A stretch of DNA of 64,000 nucleotides from Solidesulfovibrio magneticus RS-1 (GTDB lineage Bacteria > Desulfobacterota > Desulfovibrionia > Desulfovibrionales > Desulfovibrionaceae), in assembly GCF_000010665.1 (NCBI RefSeq), contig NC_012796.1, positions 620,001 through 684,000 of the forward strand, written 5' to 3'. Under the pieces are notes generated by a model, which worked only from the letters and a program-made list of their open reading frames with translations, did no database searches and was not told the DNA's origin. The translations under genes and the position numbers were made by a program. Below, one piece after another: positions 1-8,619 of the stretch. Within the stretch, counting starts at the first letter, position 1; each line of letters opens with the position of its first letter.

Positions 1-898
<898 letters not shown>

Positions 899-950
899 GC
901 TCCGGCGGCCGGAAGGGGGTAACCCCCTCCCGGACCCTCCCTAAATGGGG
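899..950 (+). repeat. CTCCGGCGGCC intergenic element, copy A
   Basis: The motif GCTCCGGCGGCC is followed by a hairpin AGGGGG-TAA-CCCCCT and then CCCTAAATGGGG. It has the layout of the other CTCCGGCGGCC elements in the window (9835, 22352, 29659, 41871 and, reversed, 1041) but different hairpin arms. It sits directly after the IS110 transposase. Confidence 0.6.
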
Positions 951-994
951 GCGCTTCGTGCTGCAGGCAGAGCCTGCAGCACGAAGCGCCCCCA
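946..994 (+). terminator. Perfect 23-bp hairpin, possible terminator or mobile-element relic
   Basis: Bases 946-968 are the exact reverse complement of 972-994, with a 3-nt AGA loop at 969-971. The stem is far longer than a normal terminator and is followed by only AAAA on the plus strand (TTTT on the minus strand before 946 is absent). It could stop transcription out of the IS110 gene or be a nonautonomous palindromic element. The structure is certain; the role is inferred. Confidence 0.5.
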
Positions 995-1040
995 AAAAGC
1001 GTGGTTTCGCGAAGCGCGAACGAACATCCAAAGCCCCCAC

Positions 1041-1095
1041 CCCCTTTCCCCAATTGGGGGGTCCGGGGGCCTCAGGCCCCCGGCCGCCGGAGGCA
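1041..1095 (-). repeat. CCTCCGGCGGCC intergenic element, copy B (reverse orientation)
   Basis: Read on the minus strand it begins TGCCTCCGGCGGCC, continues with the hairpin CCGGGGGCC-TGA-GGCCCCCGG and then CCCCAATTGGGG followed by AAAG. It lies downstream of the acyltransferase gene, where it could also act in transcription termination. Confidence 0.7.
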
Positions 1096-1124
1096 TTCTT
1101 CTCTTCCCCGAACCGCCTCTCCCG

Positions 1125-2183
1125 TCACCGCTTGATGCCGAACAGGAAGCGCGTCAGCGCCAGGCGGCGGCAGGCTTCGTAGCTGACCAGGCTGCAGGCC
1201 AGGCAAAGGCCCAGGATCGTGGGGGCCTGGAGCCAGGGGGAGGCGATGGACCTGATGGCGTAAAAGGCGATCATCACCAGCCAGGCCTGGTGGAAGATGT
1301 ACAGGGCAAAGGACGAGGCCGACAGATACCGCGTGACCGGATTGGTGAAGTTTACATACCGTCTGCCCAGGCCCATCAGCGCCAATATGCCCATCCACAT
1401 GACCAGGGCCTGCAGGTACGGGGACCACCAGCCCGGACCCAGGCGGCCGGTCAGGGCGACCCCGGCCAGCAGGAGCGCGGCGAAGGGGAAGGACAGCCGC
1501 CAGGCCTGGCGGGCCAGTTTCTCCTGGAGCGCGTCCGTGTGGAAGAACAAGCCGCCGAGCAGGAACAGGGCAAAGCAGCCGGCCAGGCTTTGCGGGGGGC
1601 CGGGCATCAGGTCCCAGACGCAGCCCAGGGGGACGAACAGCAAGGCTATGGCCCACAGCGGCCACAGTTCCAGGCGCAGACGGCCGCAACCTTCCCGGGC
1701 CAGCTTCAGGATGGGCAGCGCCGCCAGGGATATGGCGAACAGGTAGAGCAGAAACCACATCTGTCCCACTTCATAGGGCGGAACACCCTTGGACCCGGTG
1801 GTCCAGTGGCGGAAAAACAGGATGTAGTTTTCCCATACGCCGCCGGCATAGCCCTCGTAATGCTTTCTGGCATAGTAGGCCATGAGCGGCGTCAGCAGAA
1901 TGGCTCCTGCCAAAAAGGGAATGAGGAGTTTTCCCAGGCGCTCTGCCAGGTATTGGCGATTGGTCCGTTTTCCCAAGGCGTAGGTCGTGCTGATGCCGGA
2001 GACGAAAAACAGCAGGGGCATGAACCAGGGCGCGCACAGCAGATCGAAAACCGAGAACACTTGCACGGGCATCGCGTAGACGTAGTATTCGTAGCCGAAG
2101 GTATTGTAGCACAGAAACACATGGTAGGGGATGACCAGGAGCACGCTCATCCAGCGCAGGTTGTCGATGAAATATTTTCTCAT
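1125..2183 (-). CDS. Acyltransferase 3 family membrane protein
   Basis: This is a multi-pass inner-membrane acyltransferase of the acyltransferase-3 superfamily (OafA, OpgC/MdoC and relatives), which transfer acyl groups to sugars, glucans or lipids at the envelope. The superfamily signature Arg-x10-His is present as R10 and H21 in the first membrane segment (DNLRWMSVLLVIPYH). About ten hydrophobic segments follow over 352 residues, a usual length. The start at 2183 is chosen over an upstream in-frame ATG because the extra 35 codons run through a strong hairpin at 2231-2275; a GGAG lies 11 nt upstream. The acceptor substrate cannot be deduced. The gene stands alone, 192 nt downstream of pgl and separated from it by that terminator. 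Confidence 0.85.
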   Translation of the reverse strand: MRKYFIDNLRWMSVLLVIPYHVFLCYNTFGYEYYVYAMPVQVFSVFDLLCAPWFMPLLFFVSGISTTYALGKRTNRQYLAERLGKLLIPFLAGAILLTPLMAYYARKHYEGYAGGVWENYILFFRHWTTGSKGVPPYEVGQMWFLLYLFAISLAALPILKLAREGCGRLRLELWPLWAIALLFVPLGCVWDLMPGPPQSLAGCFALFLLGGLFFHTDALQEKLARQAWRLSFPFAALLLAGVALTGRLGPGWWSPYLQALVMWMGILALMGLGRRYVNFTNPVTRYLSASSFALYIFHQAWLVMIAFYAIRSIASPWLQAPTILGLCLACSLVSYEACRRLALTRFLFGIKR

Positions 2184-2230
2184 GGCGTTCTGAACTCCAT
2201 GGAAAAACAGGGTCGGCCCGGCTCCGTCGT

Positions 2231-2275
2231 CAAAGCCAGCCCGGACCGGGGGCCGCGGTCCGGGCTGGCGGCTTT
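2231..2275 (-). terminator. Hairpin between pgl and the acyltransferase gene
   Basis: A 13-bp perfect stem (2235-2247 with 2257-2269) with flanking AAAGCC and GGCTTT. Read on the minus strand it follows the pgl operon and ends in TTT, so it probably terminates that operon and isolates the acyltransferase gene. Confidence 0.55.
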
Positions 2276-2375
2276 GTGTCGCGTCCACGAGAAGCGCCGA
2301 GAGCGATTCGTCGGCTAGAAACCCGCTGTGCGTATTATTCGAACAATATTCTCGACTCTTTTGAGGGACGCGGCG

Positions 2376-3092
2376 CTATCCCTCGGCCACGAACCAATCG
2401 ACGCCGTTTTCCGGCTGCACCAGCGAGGCCGGCACGGTCGGGTCCGGGCCGGCAAGGGCTTTGTCCAGGGGCGTTTCCTTGCCCTTGGCCGTGACCAGGA
2501 AGGCCACACGTCGGGCGGCGTTGAGAAGCGGCAGGGTGAACGTCAGGCGGGCCACGGCCGGCTTGGCCGTGGTCGGCGGCGGCGCGGCGGCCACCAGCCG
2601 TTTGGTTTCGCCAAGGACGGGGCTGCCCGGAAAGAGCGAAGCGGTATGCCCGTCGGGTCCCATGCCGAGCAGGATCAGGTCGAAGCGGGGCACAGCCTCG
2701 CCCGGCCGGCCGAGAGCGGCGCGCACCTCGGCCTCGTAGGCGGCCCCCGCCGCTTCGGGGGGTGTGAGCTGCACGGGCATGGGCCGGATATTGGCGGCCG
2801 GCGCGGTGATCTTGTCAAAGAGCACGCGACGCACCGCGCCAAAGGTGTTTTCGGGATCGTCCCAGGGGACGAGGCGCTCGTCGCCGAAAAACATGAGCGC
2901 GTCGTTCCAGGCGATGCCGAGTCCCCGGGCGGCCAGGGCGGCGTACAGCGGCAACGGCGTGCCGCCGCCGGACAGGGCCAGGGAGAACCGGCCCCGGGCG
3001 GCCACCGCCTCCATGGCCCGCTCGGCCACGAAGGCGAAGGCCGCCTCGGTCAGGGCGGCGACGTCGGTGAAGCGGCGCACCCGGGGGGTCAT
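2376..3092 (-). CDS. pgl: 6-phosphogluconolactonase
   Basis: It hydrolyses 6-phosphogluconolactone to 6-phosphogluconate, the second step of the oxidative pentose phosphate pathway, in the cytoplasm. Family motifs are clear in the 238-residue protein: SGGGTPLPLYAAL near the N-terminus, FFGDERLVPWDDPENTFG, and GMGPDGHTASLFPGS. A longer open frame exists upstream, but the start at 3092 is supported by homology (MTPRVRRFTDVAALTEA) and by the ATGA overlap with the zwf stop codon, typical of translational coupling. It is the last gene of the minus-strand run phr, TVP38, gnd, zwf, pgl, so all three enzymes of the oxidative branch are made from one operon. Confidence 0.93.
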   Translation of the reverse strand: MTPRVRRFTDVAALTEAAFAFVAERAMEAVAARGRFSLALSGGGTPLPLYAALAARGLGIAWNDALMFFGDERLVPWDDPENTFGAVRRVLFDKITAPAANIRPMPVQLTPPEAAGAAYEAEVRAALGRPGEAVPRFDLILLGMGPDGHTASLFPGSPVLGETKRLVAAAPPPTTAKPAVARLTFTLPLLNAARRVAFLVTAKGKETPLDKALAGPDPTVPASLVQPENGVDWFVAEG

Positions 3093-4633
3093 GGCACAAG
3101 TCCGTGGGCCGAGAAGAACCGGCCGGCCTCCTGGGGTCCCCAGGTGCCGGATTTGTAGAGGAACAGGCGCTCGGCCGAGGGCTTTTCCAGCAAGGGGGTC
3201 AGGAACTTCCAGCACAGTTCCACCCCGTCTTGCCGCCAGAAGAGCGTCTGGTCGCCGAGCATGCAGTCGAGCAGCACCTTGGCGTAGGCGGTCAGCGCCG
3301 CGCCGGTGTAGCCCTGGTAGTAGTTGAAGTTCATGGTCACCGAGCGCAGGCACATGGGGCCGGGGGCCTTGGCCTGGAAGGTCAGGCTGACCTGCTCGTC
3401 GGGCTGGATGCGCAGGATGAGCCGGTTGGCCTCGATATGGTCGCCAAAAATGCCCCGGAACATGGAAAAGGGCACAGGCTTGAACTGCACGGCGATTTCC
3501 GTGCGTTTTGCCGGGAGGCGCTTGCCCGAGATGAGGTAGAAGGGCACGCCCTGCCAGCGCCAGTTGTCGAGATAGACGCGCATGGCGGCAAAGGTCGGGG
3601 TGGTGGAGTCGCCGGGCACGCCTTCCTCGTCGAGGTAGGACGGGGCGCGTTTGCCGTCCACCATGCCCGAGGCGTATTGGCCCAGGATGCAGTGCTCGGC
3701 CACGTCCTTGTCGCTAAACGGCCGCAGCGCCCGGAACACCTTGGTCTTTTCGTCGCGCACCAGATCGGCTTCGAACAGCGACGGAGCCTCGATGGCGCAC
3801 AGCGACAGCAGCTGCATCATGTGGTTTTGGAACATGTCGCGCAGCACGCCGAAGTGGTCGTAGTAGGAGGCCCGGTGGCCGACGCCGATGGATTCGGCGG
3901 CCAGGATGCTCACGTAGTTGACGTAGCGCCGGTTCCACAGCGGCTCGAAGATGGCGTTGGCGAACCGCAGCATGAGGATGTTCTGCACGGTTTCCTTGGC
4001 CAGATAGTGGTCGATGCGGAATATCTGATGCTCGGCGAACCGGGTGTGCAGGGCTTTTTCCAGCACCCTGGCCGTTTCCAGGTCGCGGCCAAAGGGCTTT
4101 TCGATGACCAGCCGGGCATAGCCGCCGGTTTCCTCGGCCAGGCCGGCCCCGGCCAGGTTGACGGCGATGTCCTCGTAGACCGTGGGCGGTACGGCCAGAT
4201 AGAAGATGCGGTTGGGACCGAGGTTGCGTTCCTTGGCCAGGTCGTCGAGGAAGCCGGCCAGGGCCGTGAATGAGGCCGGATCGTCGTAATGGACCTGCTT
4301 GTAGGTAAACCGCGAGGCCATGGCGGCCCAGGCGTCGTTGTCGCAGTCGCCGAATTCCTTGGCGGCCTCGCGCATGCGTTCCCGGAAGGCTTCTTCGGTC
4401 AGCTCCGTGCGGCTGGCCCCGACCACGGCGAAGTTGTCGGGCAGATGGCCGCCGGTGGTAAGGGCGGTCAGGGCCGGCAGGAGCATCCGGGCAGTGAGGT
4501 CGCCGGTGGCCCCGAAGATGACCAGGGTGAAGGGCGCGTCCACCGCGTCGAAGCGGCAGGCGTCGGCCGAGGGGGTGGAGGTGGTGCGGCCCAGGACCAC
4601 CTCGGCCTGGACCGCGTCGCGGTCGCTAGTCAT
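3089..4633 (-). CDS. zwf: Glucose-6-phosphate 1-dehydrogenase
   Basis: It oxidises glucose-6-phosphate to 6-phosphogluconolactone with NAD(P)+, opening the oxidative pentose phosphate pathway. The Rossmann motif GATGDLTARMLLPAL starts at residue 41 and the substrate-site signature RIDHYLAKE places His209 in the conserved position. The 514-residue length is usual, with a slightly long N-terminus before the Rossmann fold. The upstream open frame is rejected: the ATG at 4633 overlaps the last codons of gnd by 8 nt, which indicates coupling. In sulfate reducers, which mainly run gluconeogenically, the pathway probably supplies NADPH and pentoses; this last point is inference. Confidence 0.95.
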   Translation of the reverse strand: MTSDRDAVQAEVVLGRTTSTPSADACRFDAVDAPFTLVIFGATGDLTARMLLPALTALTTGGHLPDNFAVVGASRTELTEEAFRERMREAAKEFGDCDNDAWAAMASRFTYKQVHYDDPASFTALAGFLDDLAKERNLGPNRIFYLAVPPTVYEDIAVNLAGAGLAEETGGYARLVIEKPFGRDLETARVLEKALHTRFAEHQIFRIDHYLAKETVQNILMLRFANAIFEPLWNRRYVNYVSILAAESIGVGHRASYYDHFGVLRDMFQNHMMQLLSLCAIEAPSLFEADLVRDEKTKVFRALRPFSDKDVAEHCILGQYASGMVDGKRAPSYLDEEGVPGDSTTPTFAAMRVYLDNWRWQGVPFYLISGKRLPAKRTEIAVQFKPVPFSMFRGIFGDHIEANRLILRIQPDEQVSLTFQAKAPGPMCLRSVTMNFNYYQGYTGAALTAYAKVLLDCMLGDQTLFWRQDGVELCWKFLTPLLEKPSAERLFLYKSGTWGPQEAGRFFSAHGLVP

Positions 4634-5549
4634 GGCCGTCCTTCCTTTTGACGGCGTGGCCGCCGAACTGGTTGCGCAGAGCAGCCAGCACCCGATCCTG
4701 GAAGGCGTTGGGCTGGCGGGAGCGGAAGCGCTCGAAAAGCGAGGCGGTGATGACCGGGGCGGACACGGCGTTTTCCACGGCCTGGTTGACGGTCCAGCGG
4801 CCCTCGCCGGAGTCGTCCACGTAGGCTTCCAGGGACTCCAGGCGCGGGTCGGCGGCAAAGGCGCGCTGGGCCAGTTCGAGCAGCCACGAGCGCACCACCG
4901 AGCCATGGTTCCACAGGTCGCAGATGGCCGTGAAATCGAGCTTTTCCCCGAACTGCGAGGCGGCCAGGATCTCGAAACCCTCGGCATAGGCCTGCATCAT
5001 GCCGTACTCGATGCCGTTGTGGACCATCTTGACGTAATGCCCGGAACCCACCGGGCCGGTGTGCAGGTTGCCACCCGGGCCGGTCAGCACGTCCAGGTAG
5101 GGTTTGAGCACGGCGGCCACGTCGGGTTCGGCCCCGATCATGATGCAGTAGCCCTCGGCCAGTCCCCAGATACCGCCGGACACGCCGGCGTCGCAGTAGC
5201 GGACGCCATGTTTGGCGGCGGCTTCGTGGCGGCGCAGGTCGTCGCGGAAAAAGGTGTTGCCCCCGTCCACCAGGATGTCGCCCGGGGAGAGCAGGGGCAA
5301 AAGCTCGTCGATGTGCTCGTCGGTGGCCGCGCCGGCCGGCAGCATGAGCCAGACGAGGCGCGGCGCGGGCAGGGCGGCCACGAGATCGGGGATGGAATCC
5401 ACGGCCCGGGCGGCCCCGCCTTCCTCGGCGGCAAAGTCATGGGCTTTTTGCACGGTGCGGTTATAGGCGGTCACGGCGACGCCGCCCCGGGCCAGCCGTC
5501 TGGCCATGTTGAGGCCCATGCGTCCAAGGCCGACCATCGCGATGTTCAT
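4626..5549 (-). CDS. gnd: 6-phosphogluconate dehydrogenase, short decarboxylating type
   Basis: It converts 6-phosphogluconate to ribulose-5-phosphate, CO2 and reduced nicotinamide cofactor. The N-terminal Rossmann motif is GLGRMGLNMARRL, followed by DGGNT, the substrate-binding GVSGGIWGL and the catalytic Lys/Asn segment KMVHNGIEYGMMQA. At 307 residues it belongs to the short NAD-type class (YqeC/GndA-like), not the 470-residue NADP enzymes of enteric bacteria. An AAGGAG ribosome site lies just upstream, overlapping the stop codon of the TVP38 gene 11 nt away. The downstream zwf start overlaps its last codons. Confidence 0.93.
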   Translation of the reverse strand: MNIAMVGLGRMGLNMARRLARGGVAVTAYNRTVQKAHDFAAEEGGAARAVDSIPDLVAALPAPRLVWLMLPAGAATDEHIDELLPLLSPGDILVDGGNTFFRDDLRRHEAAAKHGVRYCDAGVSGGIWGLAEGYCIMIGAEPDVAAVLKPYLDVLTGPGGNLHTGPVGSGHYVKMVHNGIEYGMMQAYAEGFEILAASQFGEKLDFTAICDLWNHGSVVRSWLLELAQRAFAADPRLESLEAYVDDSGEGRWTVNQAVENAVSAPVITASLFERFRSRQPNAFQDRVLAALRNQFGGHAVKRKDGHD

Positions 5550-5560
5550 GGCGTGACTCC

Positions 5561-6289
5561 TTACGGGTGGTTTGGCCCGGATGGGGCCGGTTGCGTGCTT
5601 TTTCCGACGCGTTTTCGCCGCACGACGTCCACGGCGCGCCGGGCGGCCAGGGGAAAGACGCCAAGCAGAGCAAAGGACACGAGAAGCCCGGGCGAGACGA
5701 TGCCCGACAGCGAGGTCAGCTCGCCGAGCCGGGTTCCGGCGTTGACGTAGACCGCCGTGCCCGGAAGCATGCCGATCTGGGAGACGAGGTAGAAGGTGGA
5801 CAAGGGCACGGCCGTGAGTCCCATGACGGCGTTGACCACGAAAAAGGGAAAAAGGGGCACCAGCCGCAGGGTGAACAGGTAAAAAGCCCCTTCCCGGGCC
5901 AGTCCCGCGTCCACGGCGGCCAACCGTGGCCCCAGGCGTTTGGTGACGGCCTCGCGAAAGAGCGTGCGCGACAGGGCGCAGGCCAGGGTCGCGCCGATGG
6001 TGCTGGCAAAGGAGACCAGGACAAGCGTCGTCCAGAAGCCGAAGACGGCCGCGCCGCCCAGGGTCAGCACCGTGGCCCCGGGCAGGCTCAGGGCGGCCAC
6101 CAGCACGTAGAGCAGGAAATAGCCGACGGCAAAGCCCAGGGGCGCGGCGGCCCGGGCGTCGGTGAGGGCCTGCCGGGAGGCCTTGAGCGCTTCCAGGGTG
6201 AGATGCTTGTGCAGCCCCAGGCCGAAAAAGGCGGCGACCAGGGCCACGGCCAGGGCGGCCAGGAGCAGTTTGCGCGTACGTCCGGACAT
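5561..6289 (-). CDS. TVP38/TMEM64 (VTT domain) family membrane protein
   Basis: A 242-residue inner-membrane protein with an N-terminal anchor segment and a central VTT domain; this family is related to DedA proteins and to eukaryotic lipid scramblases. The signature part is the stretch around SRTLFREAV and then RLVPLFPFFVVNAVMGLT with a re-entrant, proline-containing segment, followed by GMLPGTAVYVNAG. The C-terminus is short and basic. It is placed 9 nt after the photolyase stop and 11 nt before gnd, so it is co-transcribed with them. The molecular role in bacteria is not settled, and nothing here ties it to sugar metabolism beyond gene order. Confidence 0.85.
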   Translation of the reverse strand: MSGRTRKLLLAALAVALVAAFFGLGLHKHLTLEALKASRQALTDARAAAPLGFAVGYFLLYVLVAALSLPGATVLTLGGAAVFGFWTTLVLVSFASTIGATLACALSRTLFREAVTKRLGPRLAAVDAGLAREGAFYLFTLRLVPLFPFFVVNAVMGLTAVPLSTFYLVSQIGMLPGTAVYVNAGTRLGELTSLSGIVSPGLLVSFALLGVFPLAARRAVDVVRRKRVGKSTQPAPSGPNHP

Positions 6290-6298
6290 GATGCTTCC

Positions 6299-7648
6299 TT
6301 ACGAATGGCGGGCGATGTAGGCGTTAGCGTCGAATTTGCGGCGACAGCCCCGTTCGTTCATGTAGCGGATCTGGCCGTAAACCGGCCGCGTGGCCCAGGG
6401 CCGGTCGTGGAGGCCGCCCACGGACCACAACACCCCGACCACGCCGTTTGGGTCGCGCCCGTCCAGGGCATAGCGGTCGTTGAGGGACAGGGCCGTGTCC
6501 AGGGCCTGGCGCGGCGAGGGCGACCATTCCAGGATTTTCTTGGCCCAGTACATGCGCATGTAGCCGTGGATGCGGCCCGTGGCGACCAGCTCGCGCTGGG
6601 CGGCGTTCCACAGGGCTTCATGGCTGGCGGCGGCCTCGAACTGGGCCGGCGTGTAGCGGTGCTCCCGTTCGTCGCCGGCATGGGCGTCCAGGGTTTTGCG
6701 CGCCCAGTCGGGCAGGGCGTCGTAGCGGTCGTAGTTTGGCGTATAATGGCAGTAATTGTCGGACAGCTCGCGGCGCACGAGGAGTTCTTCGAGATAGGCG
6801 TCCGCGTCGGCAACGTGGCCTGCCCGGGCGGCCAGCACCTCCAGGGCGGCGCGCTGGGGGGCAAGCTGGCCGAAGTGGAAATAGGGCGACAGGCCCGAGA
6901 CGGCCCCGGCGTTGGGGTCGTTGCGGCGCGCGGCGTAGCCGGGCAGGCGCTCGGCCGTAAACGCGTCCAGGGCGGCCCGGGCCGCAGCCGGGCCGGGGAC
7001 GATGTCCGGGACCGGGCCGGGGAAGGCGTCCACGGAGAGGCTGGCCCGGGCCGCGCCCCAGTCCACGGGCGGCGTGGCGACCAGGGCGACGTCGGGAAAG
7101 GCCGGCAGCTCGGGGAAGGGTTCCAGGAATTCCTGGAGCCGCTTGTGGATTTTCGGGCGAAAGGTGGCGGCGGCGTATTCCCGGCGCGGCGAGGCCACGA
7201 CGCAGGGCACGACGTTGTGGGCGTCGACTTCGAGGAGTGGGCCGGCGAAAGCCTCGGCCACGGCGCGTTTCCATAGGGTCTTGACGCGCATGGGGTCGAA
7301 ATCGGTGACGCAGGCTCCGGCTGCAATCGCTCGCAGGAACTCCGGCGCCACGGCGGCCGGATCGCCCAGGAGCAGATGAAAGGGCACGCCGCGCGCCCGG
7401 AGCGCGGCCTCGGTTTCGGCCAGGCCGCGCAGCATGAAGTCGTAGTGGCGAAGGCTGGCCCCCGGGTATCCCGGGGCCAGGGCAAAGGCGACATGGAGCG
7501 GCGCGCCGGTTTCCCGGGCCAGATCGGCGGCGGCGAGCAGGGCCCAGTTGTCTTCGGCCCGCTGGTCGCGGCTCATCCAATAGACGACCGGCCCGGCGCG
7601 GCGGGGTTTTTCGGCAAGTGGTCGGACGCGGGCGGGATGGACCAGCAT
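6299..7648 (-). CDS. phr: Class II deoxyribodipyrimidine photolyase
   Basis: A flavin enzyme that uses light to split cyclobutane pyrimidine dimers in DNA. Class II is indicated by the N-terminal VYWMSRDQRAEDNWAL, the segment EVDAHNVVPC, and the C-terminal FAD/DNA region with MYWAKKILEW, LNDRYALDGRDPNG and GGLHDRPW. The 449-residue length is normal for the class. It heads the minus-strand run that continues with the TVP38 gene and gnd. The 176-nt gap upstream, shared with the end of mazG, contains an AT-rich block at 7783-7812 that probably holds its promoter. An anaerobe with a photolyase is not unusual, but the coupling to the oxidative pentose phosphate genes is. Confidence 0.92.
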   Translation of the reverse strand: MLVHPARVRPLAEKPRRAGPVVYWMSRDQRAEDNWALLAAADLARETGAPLHVAFALAPGYPGASLRHYDFMLRGLAETEAALRARGVPFHLLLGDPAAVAPEFLRAIAAGACVTDFDPMRVKTLWKRAVAEAFAGPLLEVDAHNVVPCVVASPRREYAAATFRPKIHKRLQEFLEPFPELPAFPDVALVATPPVDWGAARASLSVDAFPGPVPDIVPGPAAARAALDAFTAERLPGYAARRNDPNAGAVSGLSPYFHFGQLAPQRAALEVLAARAGHVADADAYLEELLVRRELSDNYCHYTPNYDRYDALPDWARKTLDAHAGDEREHRYTPAQFEAAASHEALWNAAQRELVATGRIHGYMRMYWAKKILEWSPSPRQALDTALSLNDRYALDGRDPNGVVGVLWSVGGLHDRPWATRPVYGQIRYMNERGCRRKFDANAYIARHS

Positions 7649-7824
7649 CCTTCACTTGTAGGCGGTCAGGGGGGCGCTTGCAACTGTCGCGGCGCTCTTC
7701 AGGGGCCGGTTCGCGTCCGGCCGTGAGGCCTGCCGGGAACCATGCCCCGGGCCACCCCACGGCCAGCAAGTGCAAGGCCACAAATTTTCTTTAAAATATC
7801 AAGTATTTTTAAAGGGGCGCGCCG

Positions 7825-8619
7825 CTAGGAACTGATCTTCACCTCGTCCCACAGGGCGTTCTTGGCGGTCATGTCCAGCTTGTCGAGGTCCAGCCCCCGG
7901 GCGGCGGCCAGCTTCTCCATGGATTTGTAGCGGGCAAGGAACTTGGAAACCGCTCCGTCCAGGCAGGCGTTGGCCTTGAGGCCCAGACGGCGGCCGTATT
8001 CGGTGAGCGAAAAAAGGTAATCGCCGAATTCCTCTTCCATGGCCGTCTGGTCACCGGCGGCTACGGCCGCCTCGAACTCGGCCCGCTCGGCGGCAAGCGC
8101 CTGGGCCATGGCTTCGTCGGACTCCCAGGTGAACCCGGCCCGGGCCGCCTTGGAATGGACGCGGTAGGCCTTGAGTAACGGCGGCAGGCCCTTGGGCAGG
8201 CTGGCGTAAAGGCCGGTTTTCTCGGCTTTCTCGGCCCGTTTGATGCGCTCCCAGTTGCGCAAAAGTTCCTCGCGGTCCTTGATGTCGCAGTCGGCGAACA
8301 CATGGGGATGGCGGCGGATCATCTTGGCGGCGGCCCCGTCAAAGGCCTGGGCCAGATCGAAATCGCCGCGCCGTTCGTGGAGGGTGGCCACAAACAGCAG
8401 CAAAAACAGCACGTCGCCCAGTTCCTCGCCAACGCCCACCACGTCGCCCGAGCGGATGCAGTCCACCAGTTCGAAGGATTCCTCGATGATGTAGTCGCAC
8501 AGCGTTTCCGGCGTCTGCGCTTTGTCCCAGGGGCAGCCGTCCGGGCCGAGCAGGGCGTCGATCACGTCTTGGAGGCCGGCCAGGGCGGCGGCGTTTTTCC
8601 GGGTATCTTGTTCGGTCAT
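7825..8619 (-). CDS. mazG: Nucleoside triphosphate pyrophosphohydrolase MazG
   Basis: It hydrolyses canonical and aberrant (d)NTPs to monophosphates and pyrophosphate, acting in nucleotide-pool cleaning and in (p)ppGpp-linked stress control. The first MazG domain shows the metal-binding helix pattern EESFELVDCI (EExxE) with GEELGDVLF (ExxD) and the common start segment LLGPDGCPWDKAQTPETL. A second, less conserved MazG repeat follows (EEEFGDYLFSLTEYGRRLG), as in the standard two-domain enzyme; 264 residues is typical. Its ATG overlaps the cvpA stop by four bases (ATGA), so the two genes are translationally coupled. Confidence 0.95.
   Translation of the reverse strand: MTEQDTRKNAAALAGLQDVIDALLGPDGCPWDKAQTPETLCDYIIEESFELVDCIRSGDVVGVGEELGDVLFLLLFVATLHERRGDFDLAQAFDGAAAKMIRRHPHVFADCDIKDREELLRNWERIKRAEKAEKTGLYASLPKGLPPLLKAYRVHSKAARAGFTWESDEAMAQALAAERAEFEAAVAAGDQTAMEEEFGDYLFSLTEYGRRLGLKANACLDGAVSKFLARYKSMEKLAAARGLDLDKLDMTAKNALWDEVKISS

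Noticed and set aside
945..2318. Long plus-strand open frames opposite the acyltransferase gene, and similar frames opposite zwf, gnd, frdA and mop
   Set aside because: They are antisense shadows of high-GC genes: no family motifs, biased composition (Gln/Gly/His-rich) and no sensible ribosome sites.
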